Below, one piece after another: positions 11,796 through 24,542 of a stretch of 64,000 nt of DNA. The DNA is from Meta bourneti (Eukaryota > Arthropoda > Arachnida > Araneae > Tetragnathidae), in contig OW119924.1 of the NCBI GenBank assembly GCA_933210815.1, positions 103,121,750 to 103,185,749 on the forward strand. Direction: 5' to 3'. The notes under the pieces were generated by a model that searched no databases, was not told the origin of the DNA, and worked only from the letters and a program-made list of their open reading frames with translations. Position 1 is the stretch's first letter; each line of letters begins with the position of its first letter. The position numbers and the translations under genes are program-made.

Positions 11796-12373
11796 CAGTG
11801 GTTTTAATCTTTTTAGTGATCGGCACCCCCTTTAATCTAAAAATAAGTTCTCACAGCCCCTTGAAAAATGTGTTTCTATTTGTTTATTTGGGAAATTACA
11901 TCTATTGCAAGATAATTTATTTATTGAAAAATAAACACATACATTAATATACAAAACAACATCTCAATTTCTAATGGCTGCGTTGTTGTTTATTCATAAT
12001 ACTTTTGTGTGCGTGAAAAAGGATCCTCTTTTGAAAGAACCACATGTAAGTCATCGCTTGCCTTTAAGGGATTTCTGGCTTTGGTTTTTATGTGCAAAAG
12101 TGATGAAAATCCCATTTCAGACCAATAGGTGGTTGCAAATGGTAAAAGTGTCTGCACTGCTGCTTTGGCCTGCTGTGTATAAGGTTCTAACTGTGTACAC
12201 CAGAATTGTTATAAGTCCAGTTTTTCAAATTCCATTTGAATGTGTGCATCGCTCGTATTTCAATAACATCGTCTTTTATTAAATAACTGTCGTCCAACGA
12301 AACTTCTCTCGCACCCCTGGAAATGATTTCTCGCACCCCCAGGGGTGTACACACCCCAGGTTAAGAACCACTG
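11796..12373 (-). mobile_element. 578-bp hAT (Charlie-like) internal-deletion copy with transposase relic
   Basis: Ends cagtggttttaatc and gttaagaaccactg, flanked by 8-bp duplications ctctggag (11,788-11,795) and ctctagag (12,374-12,381) with one mismatch. On the minus strand about 11,970-12,290 still reads as a decayed hAT dimerisation region (pattern LLPFAT...EMGFSSLLH). The same family is at 26,858-27,327. It is non-autonomous. Confidence 0.8.
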
Positions 12374-12533
12374 CTCTAGAGTGTGCCAATGTTATCCAGA
12401 ATGCATAGAATAGTTCAGAGTATGCAAATAAATTGACTTGTGTGTCATTTAAAAACAAAAGCGCTTCCCAAAATTATCATACAAGGATTATAATTGTTTC
12501 TGAAACTAATTAAATCACTTAGCTTAATTACAG

Positions 12534-12845
12534 TTATTGAACGAAAAACATCAAATTGAAAATCCAGAAATACATCATAAAAGAGTTTTAAAAAAGCTTA
12601 GAACGAAAGGTAATGAATGTATGTTTTTTCACTACAAAATAGATTCTTGGAATATATTACGGATACAAATTAAAGAAAAGCAAACGATTAAAACAAATAC
12701 CATTGTTACCATATTAGCTACCAGTCCTATTTTAAAAGGATTTGTTCTGTATATTTTATTTATAATGTTTATACTCTTTATCGTCTGTTTTCTATTCAGA
12801 GTTTTTTTTTATTTCGTAAAGAAAAATAAGGCTCAGAATAAATAA
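12534..12845 (+). other. Open segment with hydrophobic C-terminus, possible exon
   Basis: After the acceptor-like ttaattacag, 103 codons are open to TAA. The last third is strongly hydrophobic (FVLYILFIMFILFIVCFLF) and ends in a Lys-rich tail, as in a tail-anchored protein. The phase would fit splicing from the end of exon 2 at 9,455. Against it: AT-rich DNA often throws up such hydrophobic frames, and in B2 the first two thirds are deleted and the rest (52,620-52,720) gains a stop. Confidence 0.2.
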
Positions 12846-13059
12846 AGTACTAGAATATAAATACCGTAAAAATAGTTTTTGGAAAAATAATTGATTTTTC
12901 ATAGCACTGGTAAAAGTGCCAATTGCTCAATATACCTTTCAGCTACTCCAAAACTATCAAATTACGGTAGATTTAAGTATAGTTATACAGAGGTTTTAAC
13001 ATGAATCTTACATAAATATGTCATCAGAGAAATTTGAAATAATGTATTCACTAAACTAA

Positions 13060-13430
13060 AATATGGTGTATCAAATTGAAGACATTGCATTAAAATATGT
13101 TTAATAAATTTTATGTGATATTTGTGTAAACACAAAATCGAACATAGGACGGGAAGACGGATAGACAGACTAATGCAACCAGGTTCAGTCACTAAATAAA
13201 TATAAGTACTGACAATATGCAAAGTTTCATGAAAATATATTCAACCGTTTGGACGTAGTACGGTCACACACATACAGACAGAAAAACAAACCAAAGGAGC
13301 AAGAGACGAATTTTGCAACAGAAGGGCCCAAAACGGATAGAAAACTTGAAATGGGTCGAAAATACTCAATGTACAAACACTCCATTCGTATTTATATAGA
13401 TACAAGAATAAGAAATAAATGTACATCCAT
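13060..13430 (+). repeat. Dispersed repeat R (gcaaagtttcatgaaaatat type), copy 1
   Basis: Contains tgcaaagtttcatgaaaat, caaccgtttggacgtagtac and a cacacatacagacag stretch, followed by aaaacggata-aacttgaaatggg. Related copies are at 44,085-44,460 and 53,000-53,330. The style resembles the 3' noncoding end of arthropod LINEs, which is an inference. Confidence 0.55.
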
Positions 13431-14078
13431 CAGGCTTTATGGTGAGCCCAAATATATTTTATGCTCATATTCACTACCTTATGTGCTTTATTTAAAGTTT
13501 ATATACCATGCAACAAAAACTTTTGTTCTCAATTAGTGCAGGTCATAAAACTTCGTTCAATTATTTTTCAGTAATAAATGAGAGTTTGCATTAATGAATA
13601 ACATCAGGCACTATTACAAGAAAAAGTTCTTAAGTAACTGAATTAATACGTTATACTAAATTTTTCTTATAGACATTTCTTTAATGTTTCGTAATAATGT
13701 AATGTTTCTAGAATCCAATTAATGACAACCGTATCCAGTTAGAAAGGATATGAAACACGTAAAAATACTTTTAATTCATAATTATTTCTTTCATATCAAG
13801 TTAAGGTTATTATTTTTTCATATAACATTGTATTATTTTTGACACCATACTAGCAAATAAGATTAATTACAGGATAGCTTATATAAACATAAGGTTGTTT
13901 TAATGTTTTTACTTCCTATAGATTCATTAGTTTACATTAACTCGATAACCTCATAATATTACAGTAATACACAGCGTACATTTGGTATAGCTTGACATAG
14001 ACCTGTATGCATCCCATAATCAACATGGCTTTTGCGTTACAAAACCTACCAACCAAATTGGTCACCTGTGGAATATTG

Positions 14079-14373
14079 GGCTGCGTTAGTCCGGTTGGAA
14101 GAGTAACGGATTAGCAACCGGAGGGTTGCGATTTCGATTCCCACCAAAATCCCTCATGTACAAGGGGGCTGGAGTACGTTAAATCTGTTGTGGCCTCAAA
14201 TGTACTCATGTTGGCATGATGGGGAAGTTTAGGTGTGACCTCGTCTTCTGACCGTGATACAAAATTACGCGGTGTTGTCCTCCGATCTTTCTCTTCGGGT
14301 TTGATCCCGGACCGTCGCCAATGGCCCGTGTGTAGATACAGTGGGACGTTAATTAAAAATACCTACCTACCGT
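14079..14373 (+). repeat. GGTA-tailed SINE, full length
   Basis: Head gctgcgttagtccggttgg, box-B-like region gcgatttcgattcccacc, tail taattaaaaatacctacctacc. Paralogue of 2,578-2,884. Confidence 0.9.
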
Positions 14374-14457
14374 AAAGAAGCATAAAGCGAACGCATAATG
14401 AAGCACATAAAAGCAAGATTCATATTTTTCAGAGGAAGGATAAATTACTTGTTGAGC

Positions 14458-14757
14458 AGGTAGAGATATTTAATTAAAGTCACACTGAAGCAACACAACG
14501 GGCTATTGGTGACGTTCCGGGATCAAACCCGAAGGGAAAGATCGGAGGACAACACCACGTAATTTTGAACCACGGTCAGATGACGAGGTAATACCTGAGC
14601 TGGCACCCCACTCTCCAAACTTCCACACCATGCCAACGTGAGGACTTTTGAGGCCACGACAGATTTATCATGCACCAGCCCCCTTTGCACACCACGGTCT
14701 TTGATTGGATTCGAACTCGTAAGCTTCCGGTTGCTGATCCGTTGCTCTGGCAACCGG
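14458..14757 (-). repeat. GGTA-tailed SINE, full length
   Basis: Tail on the left (aggtagagatatttaattaa), head on the right (gattcgaactcgtaagcttccggttgctgatccgt...). The paralogous A1 copy at 2,974 is truncated. Confidence 0.9.
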
Positions 14758-14930
14758 AATATCTCGGCTCCGTCAAGGAATGAATATACACATAAAGAAA
14801 GCTTTTTACTGACACAAGAGAAGGCACACGGGGAGGATTAGAACCTGAAAAGAATCGAACCAGCGCCGCCTCCAAATCGAAGGTGGCTAGAGCAGTGGAC
14901 TTACCCACTAGCCCACGACGCCCCCATCCC
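14758..14930 (-). repeat. SINE-C family copy
   Basis: On the minus strand it opens with a tRNA-like head (tgggctagtgggtaag, then box-B-like ctggttcgattct) and continues with ttgtgtcagtaaaaagctttc, the body of the SINE-C family. Confidence 0.65.
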
Positions 14931-15917
14931 CATCTAGATATTACTACGCTACCAAATGCACAACAATATATAGATGCTAAAGTGAAATTTTTCACGTTTA
15001 TAAAGCTCCTTCAAATAGAGAAAATTTATTGTCACTTAAGAGAAAAGAGCAGGAGTCTTAGTTTGTGTGCTTCATTGCATTAAAATGTATCACAATAACA
15101 AGTTAAAATACGCTGCAATCTATACACAATAAAATGAACATAAAAAATAGAGCTGCAGGAACTTTTTTCAGTAGAATAAAACATCGAAACAAGTGATTTT
15201 TCTGCCCCTTGGGAACTGATACATTTTCGTGAGTTGACTTGTTTTCCCTGCGTAATTAAATAAGTTGTATTAGATATTTTAAACTTAAAAAATCTGAAAT
15301 TTTAATTTTAAAGATTCAACTCTCATGTTTTAAAACAACCGTTGAAAAATGAATATAGTATCAAAGAATACAAAACAAAATTAATCTCTTTTGATATGAA
15401 ACAGATCATTAAACAATTTTCTTTTCGTGATTCGCGAAAAAAAAAGAAATATTGTCATTTGTCTAGAGAATTGTGTTTTAAGAAATATTTTATGCAGGAG
15501 ATAGGGCATTTTGGAAAAATGCCCAGAGTCACTGAACCCTAGTAAGTAGACTTATTGATTAGTTAAAAAGATAAGCGTAAGGAGTTTCTTTTTTTACCAT
15601 GAATATAATATACCTCCTTAATAGGAACTCGAGCATGGCACAGCAGGTTTATTTTAAAAAATATTCTAAATTAGTTTTATGTAAAAAGTTTTCGAATTAA
15701 TGTAAGTTTAGACGACATTAGTAACGACGACAGAAATTCTCAGAAATACAGTGAAATTTAACAAACTGGAAGTAACAGATATTATCTGATCTTAAATATT
15801 TTTCTATTATTTCAAACGAGAGCTACTTGAAAAAGACAGAGAATTAGCTAAGAGTCTCAGAACATTAAGCTTTTAAGAAACTTTCAAAATGTAGACGTGG
15901 GATTCCGCATATAGGTC

Positions 15918-16050
15918 GGGCCGCGGAAGCCCGGTCGTATAAAGACCATCGTTTACAAAGGGGCCTGCTTGATGTTAAATCTGTCGTGGTCTTGAATGTC
16001 CTCACGTTAGCGTGGTGTGTAAATTTGGAGAGTGGGGTCAATACCAATAA
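15918..16050 (+). repeat. GGTA-tailed SINE, 5' part with internal deletion
   Basis: Reads gggccgcggaagcccggtcg and then jumps to ataaagaccatcg, so the anticodon region and box B are lost. Paralogue of 3,938-4,110. Confidence 0.65.
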
Positions 16051-16329
16051 TTCCGTTCCCCTGCAAATTATTTTACACTATCCCTTTTCTGGATCGCGAT
16101 TTTGTCACTCGCAAGGTTGAGCTTTAGACTCGACTGAACCCTTAATTATATCACAAAACAATAGTTTTTATTCTCTTCCTAAGCTCGGTAAGCACCATGT
16201 GTTAATTCCATTTCTTTCAACTAAAGACTTAAATTTCTTTCAATTAAAGACTTAAAATTTTTTTCAATTAAAGACAACTAAATAACGGTGCAGTGGTGTA
16301 AGCACCCAACCCTGATGGATCACCTAAAG

Positions 16330-18728
16330 CAGGGATGGGCAAACTTTTTCGGTCGCGGGCCAAAAATCGAAAAAAAAAGTTTGGCGGGCCTAGATAATTT
16401 TTTCTAAAATTTTAAAAACAATATACAAGTATTACAATTTAAATATGTTAATGAGATAAATGAAGCTCATCTGTCAGTCTACTTCTGAAATAATTCTTTC
16501 TAAGGTTCATAGTTGAAAACACTTGTTCACATATATAAGATGAAGCAAACATAGCACTGATTTTCTGGGCGTGAGATATTAAATTTGGGAAACTTACTTT
16601 CGATAATGATTTGTAAAACTCTAACTTTGGCATATTTAGAAACAGCTGCTTGAGATGATTGTTAGATTGCAACTCAATTAATTCAAGCTGCAAATCTGAC
16701 CTCACTGCTTCACAATTTACGTTGAAAGGCATGGTAAAAATATCCAATTCTGTTTGAATGGCACTGAAATCTGCGTTCGAACTCAAAATGCAGTTTTTTC
16801 AAGCCATCTTCATAATTCTTAAGCTTCTCTTCATTTACTGAGGGTATTGAATTTAACCTCGAGAAATGAGACAAGTCGTTCTTAGCTAGCTGCCCAGCAA
16901 ACAGATTAAGTTTTAGTTTAAAAGCTTTGAGATGGGCCCAGATATCGTCAATAAATTGATTTTTCCCTTGCATCTTGACATTCAAGTTGCTCATATGACA
17001 AAGAAGATCTGTGAAAAATGCAAAGTCCGAAAGCCATTCTGTATCTTCTAACATTTCGCACTCCGCAGAACACTGTTTCTCATGGAAGAACGACACAATG
17101 TCGTCTTTCAGCTGCCAAACTCGCTCGAAAACACATCCTGCACCAAGCCACCTTACTTTCGTGTAATACAGTACATCAGAGTATTCAGATTGCACGGACT
17201 GAAGAAAATCTCGAAATTGCCTGTGAGTAAGCCCACGAGATCGAATAGTATTTACAAGCTTCACGACTGCATCAAGCACGGGTTTCATATTCAATGCAGA
17301 TTTACACAGAGCATCTTGATGTATAACACAATGTAGAAAAACAACATTGTTCCCGGGATAGTTTTGATTAAAGAGTCCAAGAAATCCAGATTTTTTTCCT
17401 GTCATATTTGGTGCTCCATCGGTCGTAATATTACATATATTTGATATAGGCACTTTCAAAGTTAAAAGCCCTTCCTGAAATTCACGAAAAATATCACATC
17501 CCGTTGTAGTTCCCTTTAAAGAACGCATGCACGCCAGTTCCTCGGTAATTTCAAAGTTCTGATCAACACCTCATAAATAATACTAATTGAGCAGTATCAT
17601 TTATATCAGTGCTTTCATCCATAGCTATGGAGCAAAATTTAAACTGGCCAATCTTTGACTCTAATTGTGATGTCAAATTTTTATCGATGGCTTCGATTCT
17701 AGAAGTCACCGTTTTTCGAGATAAGCTTAGTCTCAAAATTATTTTTCTTGTCTGGACATAAAACATCACAAACTTGGAGCATGCATTGTTTAACGAACTC
17801 CCCATCACTGAGAGCTTTATTATTTTTAGCAATATTGTATGCTACAATGTAACTTGCATGTGTAGCTGCTTCTTGGATAGTGTTTACCTTCTTGAAAAAA
17901 TTTTGTCGGCCTGATAATTTTTTACAAAGACTTTCTACATTTTGTTTTCTTTCATATTCGGACATTGCTTCGTAATTGGAATTCTTATGCTTAGATGTGA
18001 AATGACGGGAAATGTTATATTCTTTGAAGACTGCTACAGCTTCATTGCAGATGAGACACATTGGTTTATCTTTAACAACTGTAAAAAAATATTTCCAGGT
18101 CCATTCATCATTAAAAACACGGCACTCTGAATCAACTTTACGTTTTTTAGTAGCCATTTTGGGGTTGAAATATTTTACGAATAACCCAAACAAGCACTAG
18201 CTACGCTATACTTTTTATACTTTCACCACTATTCACAATGATGCTATATGTCTGCAATCTTTCCATACGCAATCAATAATATTAAAACTCGCGCCAAAAG
18301 AAAAGCCGCTGGCTGGAGCTTAAAATGCGCAGTCTGCCACATGTGAGGTCTAATTCACCTATATTGCATTCCCATATGTCTGCTCCCCGAGAAAGGGATA
18401 ACGCTTGTTGGCGCCAGTCTACAGCTATAACTAACAAAGAACTTCCGCTTTTCACATTTTACCGATTGAAAGCTGTCTGTGCTTGCTATTTCCGTCGATT
18501 TATGTTTTGTAGAACAAAAATAGAGAAAGTAAAAAGATCATCAGTCCTTTGAAAAAAGGAAGAAAAAAAATATTTAAACAAAGTAGAAAAGGAGATGGAT
18601 ATATAATATATAAATCATATTTTCTTTTAATTTCCGTCGGACCGGCAAATTAAAATTCTATCCGAGGGCCGCATAAAACCTTCCGGCGGGCCGGAGTTGG
18701 CCCGCGGGCCGTAGTTTGCCCATCCCTG
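16330..18728 (-). mobile_element. 2.4-kb hAT transposon with perfect ends and 8-bp TSD
   Basis: Perfect 16-bp terminal inverted repeats cagggatgggcaaact and agtttgcccatccctg, flanked by the 8-bp duplication acctaaag (16,322-16,329 and 18,729-18,736). Block A1 has the uninterrupted site near 4,345 (gatcactaaaagcaaac). It therefore inserted into A2 after the duplication, or was absent from A1 at that time. It carries one broken transposase gene on the minus strand. Confidence 0.95.
16448..18157 (-). pseudogene. hAT transposase (GTF2IRD2/ZBED-like), frameshifted
   Basis: Reads from an ATG at 18,157 leftwards in four pieces. The N-terminal piece (18,157-17,699) has a BED-type zinc finger, CLICNEAVAVFKEYNISRHF with a following H. 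The next piece holds the first catalytic acidic motif (SIAMDESTDIND). The third (17,572-16,790) has NITTDGAPNMTGKKSG and the CVIHQDALC motif. The C-terminal piece (16,786-16,448) has the dimerisation motif CEQVFSTMNLRKNYFRSRL. Frame changes occur near 17,700, near 17,570 and near 16,785; otherwise the gene is full length (about 570 codons), so decay is recent. In autonomous hAT elements this enzyme excises and inserts DNA with 8-bp target duplications. This copy cannot make it whole. Confidence 0.9.
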
Positions 18729-21674
18729 ACCTAAAGCAAAGCACCTCCGGATGCGGTCAGGACATGAGGGGGTGACCAACTTAACTGTTGTTTCCTGAGG
18801 CGGAGTTCAATTTTGAATCGCTGACTTTTATGTTTTCCAGACATTTTATAGTTTCTTTTTAACTTTTTAATAAAATTATGCTATTTAACTTTACGTACAT
18901 GCTTTATGACTGGGAGACAAGCTGCTTGCAGCAGGTGCTCCGTAAGTGATGTCCAGTCCACACCACCATGGAAGACCACCCCAATAGATGTTTCGGGGTT
19001 TTCTGCCGAAGGTCGGTGGTGTTGACCTGAGTTGTTAGGGACGTTGCAACGTCCAATCGAACTCTTGCAAGTGATGAACAATTGTCCATTTGTCTTGTCT
19101 TGTGTCCATTTCTGAACCAGATGTCGCCGTGTGAATTTGCACAGCTTAAATTCATCATTTGACTCTTCATTGGAAAATTGGATGCCCTTGCCATGTTAGT
19201 CTACTTGAAATCAAACCAGAAGTTTTTGATCTTAGTCTTCAAGGGGCCAGGGGAGACCGCGAGGAGGTGTGGTCGGACATCTCTACCCCGTCCACCTGTT
19301 TTAAAGGAAATACATCACATTTACCAATTTTATTTTTTCTCTATTAGTTGTACTTTTTGTGTAATTAGGGCTTGACAATATTAAAAGCAAATAACGGAAA
19401 TTAAAGAAACAATGAAACTCTAATTGAAACTGTGGAAATAAATAACTCAGTTCTCGAAACGAAAATGTATGAAGTGGACATAGTACCCTAAAATAGACCA
19501 AAAACATCGAATTTTTTAATGTCTTACATTATTTGAACAGCTTTAAGGGAAATGCGAAATTTCGTAGCTATAGCTACATTCTTTAGCGGATTATTAGTTT
19601 TCCTATCGAATGTCAGGAGCGAGTCAAACTGACTTTTAAACTGCAAATCCCTTTTCTCATCTTTCTGTTTTCCCATGACTACGATTATTTAAACTGCTGA
19701 GGCTTTTTGTTATTAATATTGAGATTTGAAACTTTTCACAAATCATGTACTAAATTTGGGCAAATCGAACAAAATAAAGAACAAATATTAAAAAAATTAA
19801 AACTTGTTGGTATAGGAATTTTCAAACATTGAAAGATTTTTTAATAGAAAATTTTATGTTATAGAGAAAAGTGTAATGTTTCTTTTGTAATGGATATTTT
19901 ATGTGCATTGGATAATGTACACTAAGACATTGTGTTGTAAATATAAAATTAAAGTAGTTGAAATATATTGTCCTCAAAGTAATTCATAGAGTCAAACGTA
20001 TCATGATGCAATTTGGTAAATATACCGTCAGTTAACGCTACAATTCATTTGTAAAGTGATAAACCCAATAATTCAAATATATAAAATATTGAAAAGAATT
20101 AAAACTTGTTGGTGTAGGAATTTTAAAACATTGAAAGATATTTAATAGAAATTTTCATGTTATAGAGAAAAGTGTAAAGTTCCTTTTGCAATGGATATTT
20201 TTATGTTAAAGCATTGTGTTGTGAACGAAAAATCAAAGTAGCACAAAAGATATTGTCCTCTCAAAGTAATTCATCCTGTCCAACGTATCACCGATTAAAT
20301 TTCGTAAACAGACTTTCATTTAACGCTAAAATTCATTTGTAAAGTGATAATCTCAATAATTCAAATATACCTAGACTTTAGAATACCAGTTTTTTCGCAT
20401 TTCAAAAGAGTGAATCAGTTTTCACTGCTTTAATTCACTGTGTTCCACTAATTTTACTCAGTTTCAGAGATAAATTTACGTACCATTAAACGAGGAATCA
20501 ATAAAATATTTGGAATATACGAAAGAATCCATAAGTTGGGGAGACATTTTTGAGATACTGACACCTTAACCGGAATGTAACTTGAAGACTAATAATTACT
20601 GTCTTAACTTCAAACCTTAAAAGGAATTTAACCTGCTTACATAACTATCAGATTTTCAAGACTCCAAACCGATCCTTTGATACAGTAACTTTCAAGTTTT
20701 TCTTTTCAGTGCTGCCAGTGGCAGAACGAAAAATCATGTTCCAAACGCAAAGAGCTTTCCCTTCCATTTTAATGAGTTAGACAACCCGTAGTTTCAGTCA
20801 ACACACATTCTAGCCTTCATCATGCGCAATTTAAGATATACGGGTTTTTTCTTTTTCGAAACAACCCTCTTTTAACTCGTACATTTCTTTGATGTATTTC
20901 GGCTTTTTTCTAGGTAAAAGAGAGCATATACAAGCAGAGACGAAGAGATTTGGGAGTTTCTTGAATTTCTAATGCCTACAAAGTTTAGGGTTGTGATCGA
21001 TCACTTTTGCAGTAATATAATTTTAAGAAATACGCATTAGTTGATCGGTAACTTTTAACATATGTCTACTCGAGGGATTTTCAGTGTAAAAACAAACCAG
21101 ACGTTTAGCGAAGATTTTACTTCTGCTGTCCCAATCCTAATACATGTCGAGATTACCTTAAATTTATCGCCGCTTTTGCAAACTTTTGGCGTTTAATCTA
21201 GTTGCTGTTGACCAATCAACTATTATACATTCTTTTGGAATTCATTTTTTGGAATTTTAATTGGCGAAGTGCGGAAATCGAATTAAAAAACAAGCCAACT
21301 GATGTCACGTACAGAATACCATTGACCTTCTAATGAAATAGATGCAGTATGTGCTGTGCATGCATCTGCATGCTATTTATTCTGGTCGCTTGGTTCGAAG
21401 ATCTGTCACATGATAGTGGGAAAAAGCATGAATCCAAATGTGGGAAAAATTATCGATTGGTTAAATTGATTATTCAGTGTGATTAAAAACACTAGTCTGC
21501 GCTTCGATAGCCAATCGGCGCAAGGCGATTTGTAAGCACACGTGACTTACCTTTGTGAGATGTTACAACAGCGATTCCGTCCACATGCTCTATTGGATGA
21601 GAAGGTCGATGCGCACAGGACACATCACCTCAGAAACATTATCGCCAACTACATTTATCTTGACAAAAAATGCC

Positions 21675-21835
21675 TCATACTGGTTCGATTCATGTAACTT
21701 ACCCTTTGTGTATTCATCTTGTGTCAGTTAAACTTTCCTTGTGTGTGTATGTCCGTCACTTGAAGTTGTCTGTCTTTTGTTTGTCGTGGCTTGGCGAAAT
21801 ATTGTTCTTACACCATAAAACCCAACTTAAAACAA
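21675..21835 (+). repeat. SINE-C family, body and tail
   Basis: Landmarks: gattcatgtaacttaccc, cttgtgtcagttaaactttccttgtg, gtggcttggcgaaatattgttcttacaccataaaaccc split over the body and the tail. The head is poorly preserved. Confidence 0.65.
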
Positions 21836-22355
21836 CATTTGTGTATAATCACCATACATATGGCATTAAACATTGGAGAAGGCAAGAACTGGAATTACGA
21901 GGACTTTAACTAACATGTAATTTCAGAACATTTTGTAATGAGATAATCAATAATCATGCAGTGTGCGGTTAAAAACGTAATAATGAAACAGCAATCAATG
22001 TATTTTTCAGCTAAATATAGATAAGAACTGAGTAAATATAGAAAAGACCTCAAATTAACTCGCAAGTCTTACGACGTGAAATAGTTCGAGTTTTAGAAAT
22101 TTTAGTGAGTTTTATATTCTTAAATGTTTTCACAGAAGTGAAGACAATTGGAAGGGAATTTAATATCAGGGAAATAGAATAACCCAAACTTAAAATTTTT
22201 CAAGAGAACAATTTTCTAATTTTAGAAAATTGTGATGTTTTAAGAACTATTCAAGAGTCATGGTCGCTGTTGGAGAACAGTAATCGCGCTAATGCAAAAT
22301 ACGGGTATTTTTTTCGCTGATTTCGTCTATTGTCTTTGACATAATTCCTTCCGAT
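21836..22355. other. Unassigned AT-rich DNA
   Basis: No gene or recognisable repeat seen. Confidence 0.4.
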
Positions 22356-22660
22356 GGAGGTAGGTAGGCATTTTAATTAACGTCGCACTGGAGCAACACA
22401 AAGGACTATTTGCGACGGTCTGGGATCAGTCCCCAAGGGGATCGGAGGCCAACACCATGTAATTTTGAACGATGGTCAGAAGACGAGGTCACACCTGAGC
22501 TGGCACCTCTTTCTCCAAACTTCCACACCACGCCAACGAGAGGACATTTGAGGCCACGACAGAGTTAGCGTACTCCTGTCCCTTTGTCTTCGGTTGGATT
22601 CGAAATCGCAACCCTCCGGTTGCTTATCCGCTACTCTTCCAACCGGGTTACCGCTGCCCT
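22356..22660 (-). repeat. GGTA-tailed SINE, full length
   Basis: Tail gaggtaggtaggcattttaattaacg on the left in two adjoining motifs; head on the right ending caaccgggttaccgctgccc. Confidence 0.9.
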
Positions 22661-23049
22661 TTCAATGGTACAGGAAAACTGTAGTAACGTGTAGCTTCGC
22701 TAAAGAGAATTGTGTTATTGTGAAAATTTAAATTGTTTCTCATTATCCTTTAGAAGAATGCGATGTTAATTGTGACTTAAATTTTAATTCGGGTGGTTAG
22801 ATCTTCGGTGTAACGACAGGTGTTGTTTAGAACGATTGTATCAGAATTAGTGTGTTGAATTCAATTGGAACAACGACGGAAGTGTATAATGTGTCATTGT
22901 GAATCTAAACGTTCCGTTCCATAATGTAAATTATTGAATGAATAAAAACGTTAATGAATTTGTTGTAAAAATGATATAAATAAATTTAATAAAAATGTTT
23001 TGTATAGTGAGTGGAGTGATTTTGTCTAGAATATTTCATTCCAAATTTA
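22661..23049. other. Unassigned AT-rich DNA
   Basis: No gene seen between two SINE copies. Several aataaa-like motifs occur, as expected by chance at this composition. Confidence 0.4.
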
Positions 23050-23365
23050 AAGGTAGACAGGTAAGTATTTAATTAACGTCGCACTGGAACAACATAACAG
23101 GCTATTGGCGAAGGTCTGGGATCTAACCCGAAGGAAAAGATCCGAGGGCAAAACCACGTAATTTTGAACCATGGTCAGATGACGAGGTCACACCTGAGAA
23201 GGCATCCCACTCTCCACACTACGCCAAAGTGAGGACATTTGAAGCCACGACCATTTTTAACATGCACCAGCCGCCTTTGTACACGGCGGTCTATGGTTGG
23301 ATTCGAACTCGCAACGCTCCTGTTGCTAATCCTTTACTCTTCCAACCGGGCTACCGCTGTTTTTT
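23050..23365 (-). repeat. GGTA-tailed SINE, full length
   Basis: Tail acaggtaagtatttaattaacg on the left, head on the right with ggattcgaactcgcaac (box B complement) and caaccgggctaccgctg. Confidence 0.9.
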
Positions 23366-24542
23366 TAAATACATACTGTCTAAAAAGCTTTTATGCATCC
23401 ACCTTTGCATGGACAACGAATATCAAAATTGTACCTACGAAAGCTTAGCAATTTGATTAAAATGGAATCAGTATTGATGCGGGCCTTTGGAAAACAGTCA
23501 ACTAAGGTGATGTAGACAATGCAACTCCCGGGTCTACTGTGGGTTAGATAAGCTCTAACACACCTGTGGCTTCACGGGATTAAGAGGGATTAAAACTTTT
23601 GTAGCATTTCGGAAAGGGAGAGAAATAGTACATAGGACGCTATCATTCTAGCTTCGAAACATGTGATATTGTTACTAGATTGCAACAGCCTCTAGCTATG
23701 GATTATGGGTGCGTAATCTCTTACAGAAACTTACGGAAAATAAGACATTAAAATCAATCTCAATAAATTAACTATAATGAATTAACTGATCTCTCCGAAA
23801 AATGTCAAAAGATTCCGAATTTGTTTTACTATTTTATATCAATGGCGTAGATTTAAAGAATGTGTGAAAAATGTTATAGCTATGTTATTCAGCGAGTTAT
23901 TAAAGTTTTTCCAGCATATTGCAGGAGAAAAATCAAATAAATTTAAACTATAAAGCCCTTTTTTCCAAACTGTGTTTTTCAGGACAGCAATGCATTTACT
24001 ATACTAAGGTTTTGGTTTGCAGTTACTTATAATTTATTTAATTAATTGTGTTTGTCTACAGAAAAATATGCAATTACAGAAAGCAAGAAATGCAAAAAAG
24101 ATAAATACAGTTAGATAAGAGATAAAACACTTAATTGAAGCAGATTACCTGTTGAATGAAATTCTTAAAAGAAATATCAACCTCCGAGAAAGAATTATAA
24201 TTTAAGAGATCTATTTGTAAAAATTGTTACCTATATATATACTTTTTAAAGTTGTAACTAAAATTAATTAAGTTTCTGATTACCTACATGGTGACATCAA
24301 AATGAATGCCTAGAAACGAAGGACTAGTTAATTCTATTATGTAGGAAGTGGTAAAAATATTTTGTTATAGCAAAGAATGTACACCTGAAGATTTATAATT
24401 CATAAAATAAATGTATCGTAAAAATGTATTCTGCATTCAGTCATAATAAAAATTCCAAATTACAGATCCATATTCCAGTCCCGATCTAAATAAACATTAA
24501 ATAAAAATATTATCGTGTTAATATTACAAAAGTCTCTTATTT
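23366..24542. other. Unassigned AT-rich DNA
   Basis: About 1.2 kb with no domain-bearing open frame, RNA gene or repeat boundary that I can support. Confidence 0.4.

Larger units (their letters stand above)
7253..14022 (+). repeat. Block B1 (second half of tandem-duplicated unit 1)
   Basis: Collinear with 44,595-53,935. It holds the spliced orphan gene, a pogo-like MITE, a piggyBac-type MITE and a hAT relic. B2 instead has a roughly 2.1-kb extra segment (about 47,640-49,735), a Tc1 insertion and a deletion corresponding to B1 11,767-12,724. The right border is near tcccataatcaac, immediately before the start of A2. Confidence 0.9.
14023..21565 (+). repeat. Block A2 (first half of tandem-duplicated unit 2)
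   Basis: Direct-repeat copy of 2,523-7,252. It begins exactly where B1 ends, which makes the arrangement A1-B1-A2 head to tail. It contains the hAT element and an additional SINE-C/GGTA-SINE stretch at 14,458-14,930. Apart from the transposase relic I see no gene. The stretch 18,740-21,565 is AT-rich and featureless except for the short cysteine-containing frame noted in the findings. Confidence 0.9.

Noticed and set aside
11974..12282. 102-codon plus-strand frame
   Set aside because: It is antisense to the decayed hAT transposase C-terminus.
14523..14995. Overlapping frames on both strands (76, 139 and 67 codons)
   Set aside because: They are by-products of a GGTA SINE followed by a SINE-C copy; the same false frames appear over other SINE copies (such as 24,564-24,864 and 43,117-43,506).
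18881..19194. Frames of 66-96 codons matching 4,539-4,832
   Set aside because: Both lie in block A and are similar because the block is duplicated, but the frame differs between copies (66/96 against 97 codons with indels) and no domain is seen.
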